Positions 54,843 through 63,431 of a stretch of DNA of 64,000 bases are shown piece after piece (positions within the stretch are counted from its first letter, which is position 1; each line of letters starts with the position of its first letter). Origin of the DNA: Alkalisalibacterium limincola (GTDB taxonomy: Bacteria; Pseudomonadota; Gammaproteobacteria; Xanthomonadales; Xanthomonadaceae); contig NZ_VRTS01000006.1 of the NCBI RefSeq assembly GCF_008017755.1, positions 62,001 through 126,000 of the forward strand, in the 5' to 3' direction. The notes below the pieces were generated by a model, which ran no database searches, was not told where the DNA came from, and saw only the letters and a program-made list of their open reading frames with translations. Made by a program: the position numbers and the translations under genes.

Positions 54843-55034
54843 GTCGTACCCCTTGGAAAGGCCTGCCGGGGGCGCTGGTCGCCGGCCCGGAAGGCGCCGG
54901 GGCGGCAGGTGAACGCCGGAACGCAGGGCCGGCAATCGGAACAACGCGCTGCTTCCAACGCATCGGCCAAAGTCGATCCCACGCGATCCGCGTTCGGTTA
55001 GTCTCATGACAGGCCCACGACGACAAACCCCTGC

Positions 55035-55517
55035 ATGCCCACGATCCGCCACAGCGAGCCCCGCGACATCGAAGCGATCCGCGGGATCTACTCCGAGCCC
55101 AGCGTCTACGCCTCGACGCTGCAGCTGCCTTGGCCGAGCATGGAGCTCTGGCAGCAACGACTCGATGGCCGCAATGAGCATTTCCACAGCCTGGTGGCCT
55201 GCGAGGACGATGAGGTGCGGGGACAGGTCGGCATCGAGGTGTTCTCCAATCCGCGCCGACGCCACGTGGCGAACATCGGCCTGGGCGTGTCGGCGCAGGC
55301 GCGCCGGCGCGGCATCGGCTCGGCGCTGGTGGACGCGGCCACCGGGCTGTGCACCGGCTGGCTGGGCGTGACGCGCATCGAGTTGGAGGTCTACACCGAC
55401 AACGATGCCGCGATCGCCCTTTTCGAGCGCCACGGGTTCGTGGCCGAGGGAACGGCCCGGGGCTACGCGTTGCGCGCCGGCGAGTATGTCGACGTGCTGC
55501 TGATGGCCCGGCGCTGA
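55035..55517 (+). CDS. GNAT N-acetyltransferase
   Basis: The 160-residue GNAT protein: IRHSEPRDIEAIRGIYSEP at the N terminus, the acetyl-CoA loop VSAQARRRGIGSALVDAATG, and ELEVYTDNDAAIALFERHGF with the conserved motif B. EGTARGYALRAGEYVDVLLM resembles SpeG/YhhY-type enzymes with small amine or amino-acid substrates, but the substrate is unknown. Divergent from the TPR gene across 192 bases in which I see no convincing promoter. Confidence 0.9.
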   Translation: MPTIRHSEPRDIEAIRGIYSEPSVYASTLQLPWPSMELWQQRLDGRNEHFHSLVACEDDEVRGQVGIEVFSNPRRRHVANIGLGVSAQARRRGIGSALVDAATGLCTGWLGVTRIELEVYTDNDAAIALFERHGFVAEGTARGYALRAGEYVDVLLMARR

Positions 55518-55661
55518 GGGCAGACGGGGGCGCCACCGGACGGCTGGACGGCCTTGCCCGCCGAGCGCTGAACGCCGGCATCGGTCCCACTGCCGCCGGG
55601 CCGGCCGGCGTGGGATGCTCTGCTCCCCTAGTCATCTTCGCGACGCCGGGAGGCGTCCAAC

Positions 55662-56627
55662 GTGCTCATCGACATTGCCCTGCTGTGCCTGGGAATCCTG
55701 CTGCTCTTCTCCGGCGGCGAACTCCTCATCCGCGGAGCACTGTCCACGGCACGTCGGCTCGGCGTCTCCGCCCTGCTCACCGGCCTGGTCATCGTCGGCT
55801 TCGGCACCTCGATGCCGGAACTGGTGGTTTCGGTGGATGCGGCCCTCAATGAGCGCCCCGATATCGCCGTTGGCAACGTCGTGGGCAGCAACATCGGCAA
55901 CATCCTGCTGATCCTGGGCCTGTGCGCGCTCATCCACCCCCTGGCGGTGCGACCCATGGCCTTGCGTCGCGACGCGGTCGTCGTGCTCGCTTCCAGCGCG
56001 CTGTTCCTGCTGCTGGCCTGGGGCTCGGCGCTCGGTCGCTGGGACGCGCTGGTGCTGCTGCTCGGACTGGCGGCCTACCTGGGCTGGGCGTACTGGAGCG
56101 AGCGCGAAACCTCGATCCCTGCGGCAACGATGCACGAAGCCGAGGCCGCCGAACTGCAGGTCGTCCCCGTTCGACTCGGTGTCGCGATCGCCAGCATCCT
56201 GGGTGGGCTGGTGCTCCTGATCGGGGGTTCACGCGTGTTGTTGATCGGTGCCGTCAGCCTGGCGGAGGACCTCGGCGTGAGCGAGGCGGTCATCGGCCTG
56301 ACGCTCGTAGCCATCGGCACGTCGCTTCCGGAACTGTCGGTGTCGGTCATCGCGGCCATTCGTCGCCATGCCGACGTGGCAGTGGGCAACATCCTGGGCA
56401 GCAACATCTTCAACATGCTCGGCATCCTCGGTGTGTCGGCACTGCTCCAGCCCTTGCCTATCCATCCGCGCATCCTGGCGTTCGACCAGTGGGTATTGCT
56501 CGTGGTGTCGCTTGTCATCCTGGCCTTCCTCTACACGCAACGTCGCCTCAGCCGGTGGGAGGGTGCCCTGTTGCTGGCCGGCTACCTGTCCTATCTCTAC
56601 GTCGGACTCGTCTATTTCGGTACTTGA
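55662..56627 (+). CDS. Calcium/sodium antiporter (CaCA family, YrbG-like)
   Basis: Inner-membrane exchanger of 321 residues with about ten TM helices in two inverted halves. The alpha repeats are VGFGTSMPELVVSVDAAL / AVGNVVGSNIGNIL and AIGTSLPELSVSVIAAI / AVGNILGSNIFNML, containing the ion-coordinating Glu/Asn/Ser residues. It expels Ca2+ in exchange for Na+ or H+. GTG start. No partner genes nearby. Confidence 0.95.
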   Translation: MLIDIALLCLGILLLFSGGELLIRGALSTARRLGVSALLTGLVIVGFGTSMPELVVSVDAALNERPDIAVGNVVGSNIGNILLILGLCALIHPLAVRPMALRRDAVVVLASSALFLLLAWGSALGRWDALVLLLGLAAYLGWAYWSERETSIPAATMHEAEAAELQVVPVRLGVAIASILGGLVLLIGGSRVLLIGAVSLAEDLGVSEAVIGLTLVAIGTSLPELSVSVIAAIRRHADVAVGNILGSNIFNMLGILGVSALLQPLPIHPRILAFDQWVLLVVSLVILAFLYTQRRLSRWEGALLLAGYLSYLYVGLVYFGT

Positions 56628-56826
56628 ACGCGCGCCGGGGCACGCCTCGCCCCGGACCTTGGCTGCCGTCGCTTCCACTTCGCGGGCGTTGTGTGCCCCG
56701 GCACCGGCTGGCACACTTCCCGCGCGTTGGGCCGGCCCGGGTGGTGGGCCCGACGTGGACTCACGATTCCGCGGGATGGACCGCGCCATTCCGGCGCGGC
56801 CAACCGCCGCCACAGGGGGATTCACC

Positions 56827-57489
56827 GTGCGTACGATTCTTTCGCTGCTTGCAGCACTCTTGCTTTCCGGATGTGTCGCCACCGCGCCGCTGGCCGAACA
56901 GGTGCCCGCTCCGGCCTATACCTCGGCGAATGCGGTACTGGTTGCGGTGGTGGACGAGCGCGAGCGCATCCGGGAAGGAGGCAACCCCGCTGCCATCGGG
57001 CGCGCCCACGGCGTATACGGCATTCCCGCCACCTGGCGCGTGCACCCGGCGATATCCGTCGAGGATGGTGATCGCAATCGTACCGCCGCGGAGTGGTTGC
57101 AAAACCGCCTGGCTCGCGGACTGGCCGACGCGGGCTGGAGCGTAGCGGAGGCCAGCTTCCAGATGGACGTCCAACCCGATGCGGTAAGTGATGCGCTGGC
57201 GGATTCCGCAGCCACGACGTTGCTGCTGCTGCGGATGAAGGAGTGGTGGTTCAGCATGAACCTCAACTGGGTCTCGGCCTTCACCTTCACCAACGACGTC
57301 GAGGTGTCGGTATACCGGCAGGGGGAGGGCCTGGTCCTGACCAAGCGCTTCGACGCGAAGGACATCATCGACGAGAAGGCGTCGGAGTCGCCACGCAACA
57401 ACATCCTGCGGATGTACAGCGACAAACTCACCGAATACCTCGATGATCCCGAGGTGCGCGCCGCGCTGGAGCAGCCCACGGCAGGTTGA
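56827..57489 (+). CDS. Predicted lipoprotein of unknown function
   Basis: The 220-residue protein has a short signal peptide ending in the lipobox LLSGC (ILSLLAALLLSGC). The mature part includes AAEWLQNRLARGLADAGWSV and LLLLRMKEWWFSMNLNWVSAF, and ends in ILRMYSDKLTEYLDDPEVR. This resembles YajG-type or other envelope lipoproteins that bind ligands through a mixed alpha/beta fold, but I do not recognise a specific family. GTG start with a GGGGGA Shine-Dalgarno. Confidence 0.75.
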   Translation: MRTILSLLAALLLSGCVATAPLAEQVPAPAYTSANAVLVAVVDERERIREGGNPAAIGRAHGVYGIPATWRVHPAISVEDGDRNRTAAEWLQNRLARGLADAGWSVAEASFQMDVQPDAVSDALADSAATTLLLLRMKEWWFSMNLNWVSAFTFTNDVEVSVYRQGEGLVLTKRFDAKDIIDEKASESPRNNILRMYSDKLTEYLDDPEVRAALEQPTAG

Positions 57490-57580
57490 CAGCCGCCGCG
57501 GGGTGCGGGTGGCGGCGGTTCGCGGGCCGGCACGCGGTGCCGGGCGGTGTGGCGTGGCGACGGCGACTGGAGGGAATCCA

Positions 57581-58795
57581 ATGGGGTTTCGCATGGCGTG
57601 GCACGGCTTCTTCCTCGGCATCCTCCTCGCCGGTACTTCGCAGGCGGGGCCGGAACTCGATGCCCTGCTCCAGGCCCTGGAGGGATCCGCTCCCGAAGAA
57701 CACCCGGCCCTGGTCGCTGCTTTCGTGGAACAGCAGCGCGATGCCGGAGGCCTGCCGGTCACGGACATGTCCGGAGAGGTGGTATTCGTCTACCTGGGGG
57801 GCCCCGACACGCAGGAAGTACGGCTGGTCGGGGACTTCCTGCCCGAGAGCCCGATGAACGTTACCTGGGGCCGCGGTGAGCCGATGCAGCGCACCGGCGA
57901 CGTATTCCATGCCCGTCGCCGCTTCGAACCGGGCGCCCGCCTGGACTACGCCTTCGACGTGGATGGCGAACGCATCCCGGACCCGCTCAACCCGCGAACC
58001 CTCTTCAGCGGCACCGGGGATGGCGAGGTCTCCGAGCTGGTGATGCCCGGCCACCGGCTCCAGTCGGCGGCACGGGTCTGGCCCGACGTCGCCCGGGGCA
58101 CGCTGCAGGAGATCCAAGAGGAGTGGGCCGATCCCGCGGTGCGGGTCTATCTTCCAGCGGACTTCGATCCGCAGCGACGGTATCCGGTCATATACACCGG
58201 AGATGGCGGCGCATGGATCGAATACATCGGCCTGCCGGTCATCCTGGACAACCTGATCGGTTCGGGCGACATCGAACCGGTCATCGCCGTCATGGTCGAC
58301 GCCCCCGGAAACCGGGGTGCATGGCATTCCTACAACCCCGATTTCATTGCCTACTACCAGCGGGTGGTCGCGCACGTTGACCAGCACTTCCCGACGCTGG
58401 CGCGGCCCGAAGGCAGGGTGCTGGCAGGCAGTTCATCGGCAGGTCGCGCCGTGCTCCACGCGGCGCTCGAGCGGCCCGACCTGTTCTCCCGCGTGGCCGT
58501 GCTGTCCCCCTCCATGCACGGGCCCCTGTTTCCCCTGGCCGACTACCTCAGTGGCGAGAAACAGCCCGACCCCTCGCTGGAGGTGTGGATGGCCGCCGGC
58601 ACCTACGAAGGGTCGATCGAGCGCGACACGCGCGTGCTGGAAGCGTGGCTGGAGCGTGCCGGCACGCGGAAATCCGTGAGCTACAGCGCCCAGGGCCACA
58701 GCTTCGGCTTCTGGCGGGAGTGCGCGGTCCTCCTGTTGAGGCACTTCTTCCCGACCCCACCCGGTGAAACCCAGGCCCTGCCCGCTTCCGGCTGA
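57581..58795 (+). CDS. Secreted esterase with N-terminal E-set domain (enterochelin-esterase-like)
   Basis: The 404-residue protein: signal peptide (WHGFFLGILLAGTSQA), an Ig-like/CBM48-type domain at about 65-150 (VVFVYLGGPDTQEVRLVGDF, LDYAFDVDGERIPDPLNPR), then an esterase-D-like hydrolase. The latter has RYPVIYTGDGGAWIEY, VDAPGNRGAWHSYNPDF, nucleophile GSSSAG and the C-terminal His in GHSFGFW. Architecture matches Fes/IroD-like esterases, but no siderophore genes are present, so the substrate is open. The ATG at 57581 follows GGAGGGA. Confidence 0.87.
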   Translation: MGFRMAWHGFFLGILLAGTSQAGPELDALLQALEGSAPEEHPALVAAFVEQQRDAGGLPVTDMSGEVVFVYLGGPDTQEVRLVGDFLPESPMNVTWGRGEPMQRTGDVFHARRRFEPGARLDYAFDVDGERIPDPLNPRTLFSGTGDGEVSELVMPGHRLQSAARVWPDVARGTLQEIQEEWADPAVRVYLPADFDPQRRYPVIYTGDGGAWIEYIGLPVILDNLIGSGDIEPVIAVMVDAPGNRGAWHSYNPDFIAYYQRVVAHVDQHFPTLARPEGRVLAGSSSAGRAVLHAALERPDLFSRVAVLSPSMHGPLFPLADYLSGEKQPDPSLEVWMAAGTYEGSIERDTRVLEAWLERAGTRKSVSYSAQGHSFGFWRECAVLLLRHFFPTPPGETQALPASG

Positions 58796-58845
58796 GTGCG
58801 CATGTGGACCCACGGTGGCGTCGACCTGGGCCATCGCTGGCGCGC

Positions 58846-60135
58846 TCAGTCGCCTGCGTTCGGGTCGGGGGCACGCGGCATCGATTTGACATGCAGGTCG
58901 CGCTGCGGGAATGGAATCGTGATGCCCGCTTCCTTGAACGCCTTCCAGATGCCGACGTTGAGCTCGGAACGGATGTTGTTGACGCCCTCCTGCGGATCGT
59001 TGATCCAGACCCGGAGCTCGAGCTCGATGCCGCTGTCGCCGAATGCAAGCAGGCGCGCGACGGGTTCGGGGGCGGACTCCACCCGCTTGCTGCCCTTCGC
59101 GACCTCCACCAGCAGGCCCATGGCCTGCACCGGATCATCGTCGTAGCTGATGTCCACCGGCACCTTGAGTCGAACCGACTTGTCGGCGTAGCTCCAGTTG
59201 ATGACCTCGGACGTGATCAGGTTCTCGTTGGGAATCAGCATGTCCACGCCATCGCGGTTGCGAACCACCACGTAGCGGGCATTGAGCTCCTGCACCCAGC
59301 CGAAGCTGTCGCCGATCGTGATCACGTCGCCGGGCCGGATCGAGCGGTCCATGATCAGGATGAAGCCCGAGATGAAGTTCGAGGCGATGCGCTGCAGGCC
59401 GAAGCCCAGGCCCACGCCCAGTGCACCGGAGAACACCGCCAGCGAGGTCAGGTTGATGCCGACCAGGTTCAGGGAAACCAGGATGGCCAGCAGGACCACG
59501 ACGAAGCGGACCACCTTGGCCACGCCCACGCGCAATCCGATCGAGAGATCCCCTGCCGCCATCACGCGCCGCTCCACGAGGCGCGAGACCAACGTCGCCA
59601 CCAGCACCAGTGTCGCGGCCAGCACGACCAGCAGCAGCAGGTCGAGCAGCGAGAAGCTGGTGTCGCCGAACTTCACCGCGGCGGAGTCGAGAAATTCGAA
59701 CGTGGGACCAAGCCAGCCCACCAGGTACAGGGCGACACCCAGCCAGATCAGGCCACTGATGAGTTGTTCGCTGGCCTCCAGCACGGGGCCCGGACGCAGT
59801 ACCCGGCGCAGCAGGTAGACGAAGGCCCGGATCAACACCAGCGACAGCGACAGGGCCGCGACCATCGCCAGCACCGGGTAGGACTGGCCGGAAAGCCGCA
59901 GGACGAGCATGCCAAGCGCGACCAGGGCGAGCACGATGAAGGGCTGGCTGACACGATGCCTGAGGTCGGCCCGCCACCCCTCACCCGGCCTCGCCTTCCA
60001 GCGGCGCCCCAGGACCCAGGACGCAACCAGCGCCACCACGACGATGACCAGTTGCAACAGGGTCATCGGGTCGGAGACCTGTCGCAGGACGTCGTCGAGC
60101 ACCGCCTGCATGCCTTCCACGTTGGGTCGTTGCAT
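58846..60135 (-). CDS. MscS-family mechanosensitive channel
   Basis: The 429-residue membrane protein has five or so TM segments before the MscS core. The pore helix and vestibule show as ALGVGLGFGLQRIASNFISGFILIMDRSIRPGDVI, then the beta domain (GWVQELNARYVVVRNRDGVDMLIPNENLITSEVINWS). It releases solutes on hypo-osmotic shock. Longer than E. coli MscS (286) because of extra N-terminal TM helices. Start chosen at the ATG at 60135; the frame is open much further upstream without homology. Confidence 0.94.
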   Translation of the reverse strand: MQRPNVEGMQAVLDDVLRQVSDPMTLLQLVIVVVALVASWVLGRRWKARPGEGWRADLRHRVSQPFIVLALVALGMLVLRLSGQSYPVLAMVAALSLSLVLIRAFVYLLRRVLRPGPVLEASEQLISGLIWLGVALYLVGWLGPTFEFLDSAAVKFGDTSFSLLDLLLLVVLAATLVLVATLVSRLVERRVMAAGDLSIGLRVGVAKVVRFVVVLLAILVSLNLVGINLTSLAVFSGALGVGLGFGLQRIASNFISGFILIMDRSIRPGDVITIGDSFGWVQELNARYVVVRNRDGVDMLIPNENLITSEVINWSYADKSVRLKVPVDISYDDDPVQAMGLLVEVAKGSKRVESAPEPVARLLAFGDSGIELELRVWINDPQEGVNNIRSELNVGIWKAFKEAGITIPFPQRDLHVKSMPRAPDPNAGD

Positions 60136-60287
60136 GGCCGCAGTGTAAGCGCGTTCGCTGTCGATTCGCAGTGCCGGCGGATGTCCGCGCGGGGGTGCAA
60201 CGCGATAAACTGGCCGCACGAACCCCCTGCCCCGGAGCCAAGCGCCGGGAGCGGGCTCCGCATGCTTGGACCTCGAGGAGATCGACG

Positions 60288-60383
60288 ATGAGCAAGGGCA
60301 TGGACCAGAAGAAGAGTTCGAAGAAGCAGCCGGCGAAGACGCTGCTGGAGAAGCGCGCGGCGAAGAAGGAAAAGAAGAAGTAA
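60288..60383 (+). CDS. 31-residue Lys-rich small protein
   Basis: A short ORF (ATG 60288, TAA 60381-60383) preceded by CGAGGAG at a good distance. The product is extremely basic (about half Lys/Arg) with KKQPAKTLLEKRAAKK. Very similar small proteins with PAKT-EKRAAK-KK cores are, to my recollection, annotated as hypothetical in many gammaproteobacteria, and conservation plus a strong RBS argue for a real gene. Possible nucleic-acid or ribosome binder; function unknown. It sits just upstream of the DMT transporter. Confidence 0.65.
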   Translation: MSKGMDQKKSSKKQPAKTLLEKRAAKKEKKK

Positions 60384-60403
60384 TCCGCCCCCGGATTTCT
60401 TCG

Positions 60404-61270
60404 TTGCACACTGCGCTGTCGCGGCCCCGGGTCGCGGCCATCACCCTGGTGGCATTGCTGGCCTTCGCAGCGAACTCGTTGCTGGCCCGGATGGCGCTGC
60501 GCGAGACCGTGATCGACCCTGCCGGCTTCACCGTCATCAGGCTGCTGTCGGGCGCGCTGCTGCTGTGGTGGCTGATCCACCGGCGCGGAGTGTCGCTGCG
60601 CGGGGCTGGCGACTGGCCCTCCGCGACCGCGCTGTTCGCCTACGCGGCGCTGTTCTCCTTCGCCTACGTTTCCCTGTCCACCGGCACCGGGGCCTTGCTG
60701 CTGTTCGGCGCGGTGCAGGGGACGATGATCCTGGTGGGCTGGCGTCGCGGTGAACGCCTGGACGCCCTGCAGTGGCTGGGCTTCGCGCTCGCCGTGCTCG
60801 GCCTTGGGGTGCTTTTGCTGCCCGGTGCCACCGCCCCCGCCCCGCTGGGCGCCGTGTCGATGCTGTGCGCAGGCGCGGCCTGGGGCGCGTACTCGCTTTT
60901 GGGCCGCGGTCACGCCGATCCGCTGCGGGTGACCGCGGGCAATTTCGTCCGGGCGGTGCCGTTCGCCCTGGCGCTGGGCGTGCTGGCGCTGCCCTGGCTG
61001 CGCTGGGACGCGCAGGGTGCAGCGCTGGCGGTGGCATCGGGAGCGATCACCTCCGCCCTGGGCTACGCCGTGTGGTACTCGGCGCTCAGGCACCTCGACG
61101 CCACCCGCGCCGCCACCGTGCAGCTGTCCGTCCCGGTGCTGGCTGCGCTGCTGGGTTTGGTGTTCCTGCTCGAACCGATCGGAGTACGCTTCATGGTGGC
61201 ATCGGCGGCCGTGCTGGGAGGCATCGCCATCGTCGTCACCCGCCCTGCGCGAAGGAGTCGAATCCAATGA
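60404..61270 (+). CDS. DMT-superfamily (EamA) transporter
   Basis: Inner-membrane permease of about 288 residues with ten predicted TM helices in two EamA repeats (ITLVALLAFAANSLLARMAL in the first, LGAVSMLCAGAAWGAYSLLGRG in the second). It ends in VLGGIAIVVTRP. Probable metabolite exporter with unknown substrate. Start uncertain: a TTG at 60404 is the best site just before TM1, with only a weak Shine-Dalgarno; upstream in-frame codons lie in the 31-residue ORF. The stop overlaps the next gene (ATGA). Confidence 0.87.
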   Translation: MHTALSRPRVAAITLVALLAFAANSLLARMALRETVIDPAGFTVIRLLSGALLLWWLIHRRGVSLRGAGDWPSATALFAYAALFSFAYVSLSTGTGALLLFGAVQGTMILVGWRRGERLDALQWLGFALAVLGLGVLLLPGATAPAPLGAVSMLCAGAAWGAYSLLGRGHADPLRVTAGNFVRAVPFALALGVLALPWLRWDAQGAALAVASGAITSALGYAVWYSALRHLDATRAATVQLSVPVLAALLGLVFLLEPIGVRFMVASAAVLGGIAIVVTRPARRSRIQ

Positions 61271-62411
61271 TCACCGACCTTCGCGGCGTGGGCCGCCTGG
61301 CCGTCGATGCGGTGTCGAGCGTGACGGACATCGCCGAGGCACTGCACGCCGCGATCGGTTCGCTCGCTCCCGTCGTCGGCCCACCCGGGCGAACCGCACG
61401 GCGGGCATCAGTGGATGGGTCTACCGGGGAGTGCGCGGCGTGACCCGAGGCGTGGGGTTCGGTGTGGATGCCCTGTTGGCACCCCTCGCCAACAACCCCA
61501 CGCCCGCCCAGCTCTCCGCCCGTCGCGAAGCGCTGCTGGCCGCGCTCAACGGCGTGCTGGGGGACCACCTGGAGGCCACGGCGAACCCGCTGGCCATACC
61601 GATGCGTTTCCGCCAGGCCGGGGCCACGCTCGACCTGCGCCGCAGCGCCCTGCGCCGGGCACTCCCGACACCCGGCACCCGCCCGCTGGTGCTGGTGCAC
61701 GGGCTGTGCATGAACGACCTGCAGTGGCGCAGGGGCGGACACGACCATGGCGCCGCACTCTCGCAGGCGCTGGGCTACACCCCGGTGTACCTGCACTACA
61801 ACACCGGTCGAAGCATCCAGGCCAATGGCGCGGAATTCGCCGAGCGCCTGCAGGAACTGGTGGATGCATGGCCCTCGCGGATCGACGAGCTGACGATCCT
61901 GGGCCACTCGATGGGAGGACTGGTCACCCACGCCGCCTGCCGGCACGCGGCCGCGGCGGGCCATGACTGGGCCGGGCTGCCCGGCAAGCGGGTCTTCCTG
62001 GGGACGCCACACCAGGGCGCACCGCTGGAGCGTGCCGGTGAATGGTTCAACGCCACCCTGGGTCGCAGTCCGTACCTGAGTCCCTTCCAGCGCCTGGGCA
62101 ATCTTCGCAGTGCCGGCATCAAGGACCTGCGCGAGGGTCTCGACCTCGCGGCGGCGACGGCGCTGGCGGCCAGCAGCGATCGACTCCACCTTGTTGCCGC
62201 GGTACGACGGTCCGGGCCGGCCACCGACGGGCGCCCCCGCGGCGGCGACGGACTGGTGCCGGTCGAAAGTGCGCTGGCACTGGACGACGAACGCGCACCG
62301 GGGCTGGACCTGCCGGAAGCGCGCCGCCACGTGGCCTGGGGCACCTCGCATCTCGACCTGCTTTCCAGCGCGGACGTCCATGCCCGGCTGAGCGACTGGC
62401 TGGCCCGCTGA
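61267..62411 (+). CDS. Lipase-like alpha/beta hydrolase, frameshifted
   Basis: Corrected length about 381 residues. The catalytic part has PLVLVHGLCMNDLQWRR (oxyanion region), nucleophile elbow LGHSMGGLV, FLGTPHQGAPLERAG, and the C-terminal His in GTSHLDLLSS, all like PGAP1/LipB-type lipases. The N-terminal 45 residues (MITDLRGVGRLAVDAVSSVTD) are followed by a missing base between about 61385 and 61398, after which GISGWVYRGVRGVTRGVGF resumes. The start overlaps the DMT transporter stop. Confidence 0.83.
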
Positions 62412-62514
62412 GGGTCGCGCCCACGCGCGCCGGCGTCGCAGGTCCGTGCCACGCCATGCTCGCCATGCCGTCGCCCCGGTGCGATGATCCGACGGCAACG
62501 TTGGAGGAGGGGCA

Positions 62515-63381
62515 ATGGTCCAGATCATCACGGGCAACGAGCACGACATCGGTGGCTTGAAGGTGCGCCGCGTCCTGCCCAACGCGGCACGTCGCAGCGT
62601 TGGGCCGTTCGTGTTCTTCGACCACATCGGACCGCACGATTTCGCCCCGGGCGTGGGCATCGACGTGCGCCCCCATCCCCACATCGGCCTGGCCACGGTG
62701 ACCTTCCTGTGGGAGGGCGTGCTGCGCCACCGCGACAGCCTGGGCTCGGTGCAGGACATCCGTCCGGGCGACGTGAACTGGATGACCGCCGGGCGCGGCA
62801 TCGTGCATTCGGAACGCACGCCGGAGCCCGAGCGCGCACTCGGGCACCGGATCCATGGCCTGCAGACCTGGGTCGCCCTGCCCAAGGCCCACGAGAAGGT
62901 CGACCCGGCCTTCGCACACCATCCCGCCGACACGCTGCCGGTGATCGAACTCGACGGCGTCCGGCTGACCGTCGTGGCCGGGCACGGCTTCGGCCATGGC
63001 TCACCGGTGTCGGTGTTCAACCAGACCCTGTACGTGTCGATCGAGATGAGCTGCGGCAGCGAGCTGGTCATTCCCGCCGAACACGCCGAGCGTGCGCTGT
63101 ATCCGGTGGCCGGCGAGGTCGACCTGGACTGCGGCGACCGCTGCTTCGACCTCACGCTCAACCACATGGCGGTGCTCGAGGCCGGCACCACGCCCACGCT
63201 GCGGGCACGCAGCGACGCGCGGATCATGCTGCTGGGCGGGGAAGCGCTCGACGGGCCGAGGGCGATGTGGTGGAACTTCGTCGCCAGCCGGCGCGAGATG
63301 ATCGAGGAGGCCAAGCTGGCCTGGGAGGAAGGTCGTTTTCCCGACGTACCGGGCGAGACGGAATCCATCCCGCTGCCCTGA
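62515..63381 (+). CDS. Pirin family protein
   Basis: Bicupin of 288 residues. The N-terminal cupin carries the metal site HPHIGLATVTFLWEG and the conserved GDVNWMTAGRGIVHSE motif; FVFFDHIGPHDFAPG is the usual opening. Pirins act as quercetinase-like dioxygenases or redox-sensing cofactors; the role here is unknown. GGAGGAGG precedes the ATG. It faces another pirin gene tail to tail. Confidence 0.95.
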   Translation: MVQIITGNEHDIGGLKVRRVLPNAARRSVGPFVFFDHIGPHDFAPGVGIDVRPHPHIGLATVTFLWEGVLRHRDSLGSVQDIRPGDVNWMTAGRGIVHSERTPEPERALGHRIHGLQTWVALPKAHEKVDPAFAHHPADTLPVIELDGVRLTVVAGHGFGHGSPVSVFNQTLYVSIEMSCGSELVIPAEHAERALYPVAGEVDLDCGDRCFDLTLNHMAVLEAGTTPTLRARSDARIMLLGGEALDGPRAMWWNFVASRREMIEEAKLAWEEGRFPDVPGETESIPLP

Positions 63382-63392
63382 CCCGACGACGC

Positions 63393-63423
63393 TGCCGCAC
63401 CGCCGCATGAGGCGGCGCGGCAC
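63393..63423. terminator. Possible hairpin between convergent pirin genes
   Basis: Nested inverted repeats TGCCGC...GCGGCA and CCGCC...GGCGG surround a GCATGA loop in the 50-base gap between two converging genes. There is no T run, so it could be an mRNA 3' stabiliser rather than a true terminator. Confidence 0.35.
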
Positions 63424-63431
63424 GGCCGCGA

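Noticed and set aside
56709-56723. A second sigma-54-like site (TGGCACACTTCCCGC) upstream of the lipoprotein gene.
   Set aside because: The GG-N10-GC spacing is right but the -12 element reads CCGC instead of TTGC, and it is over 100 bases from the start codon.
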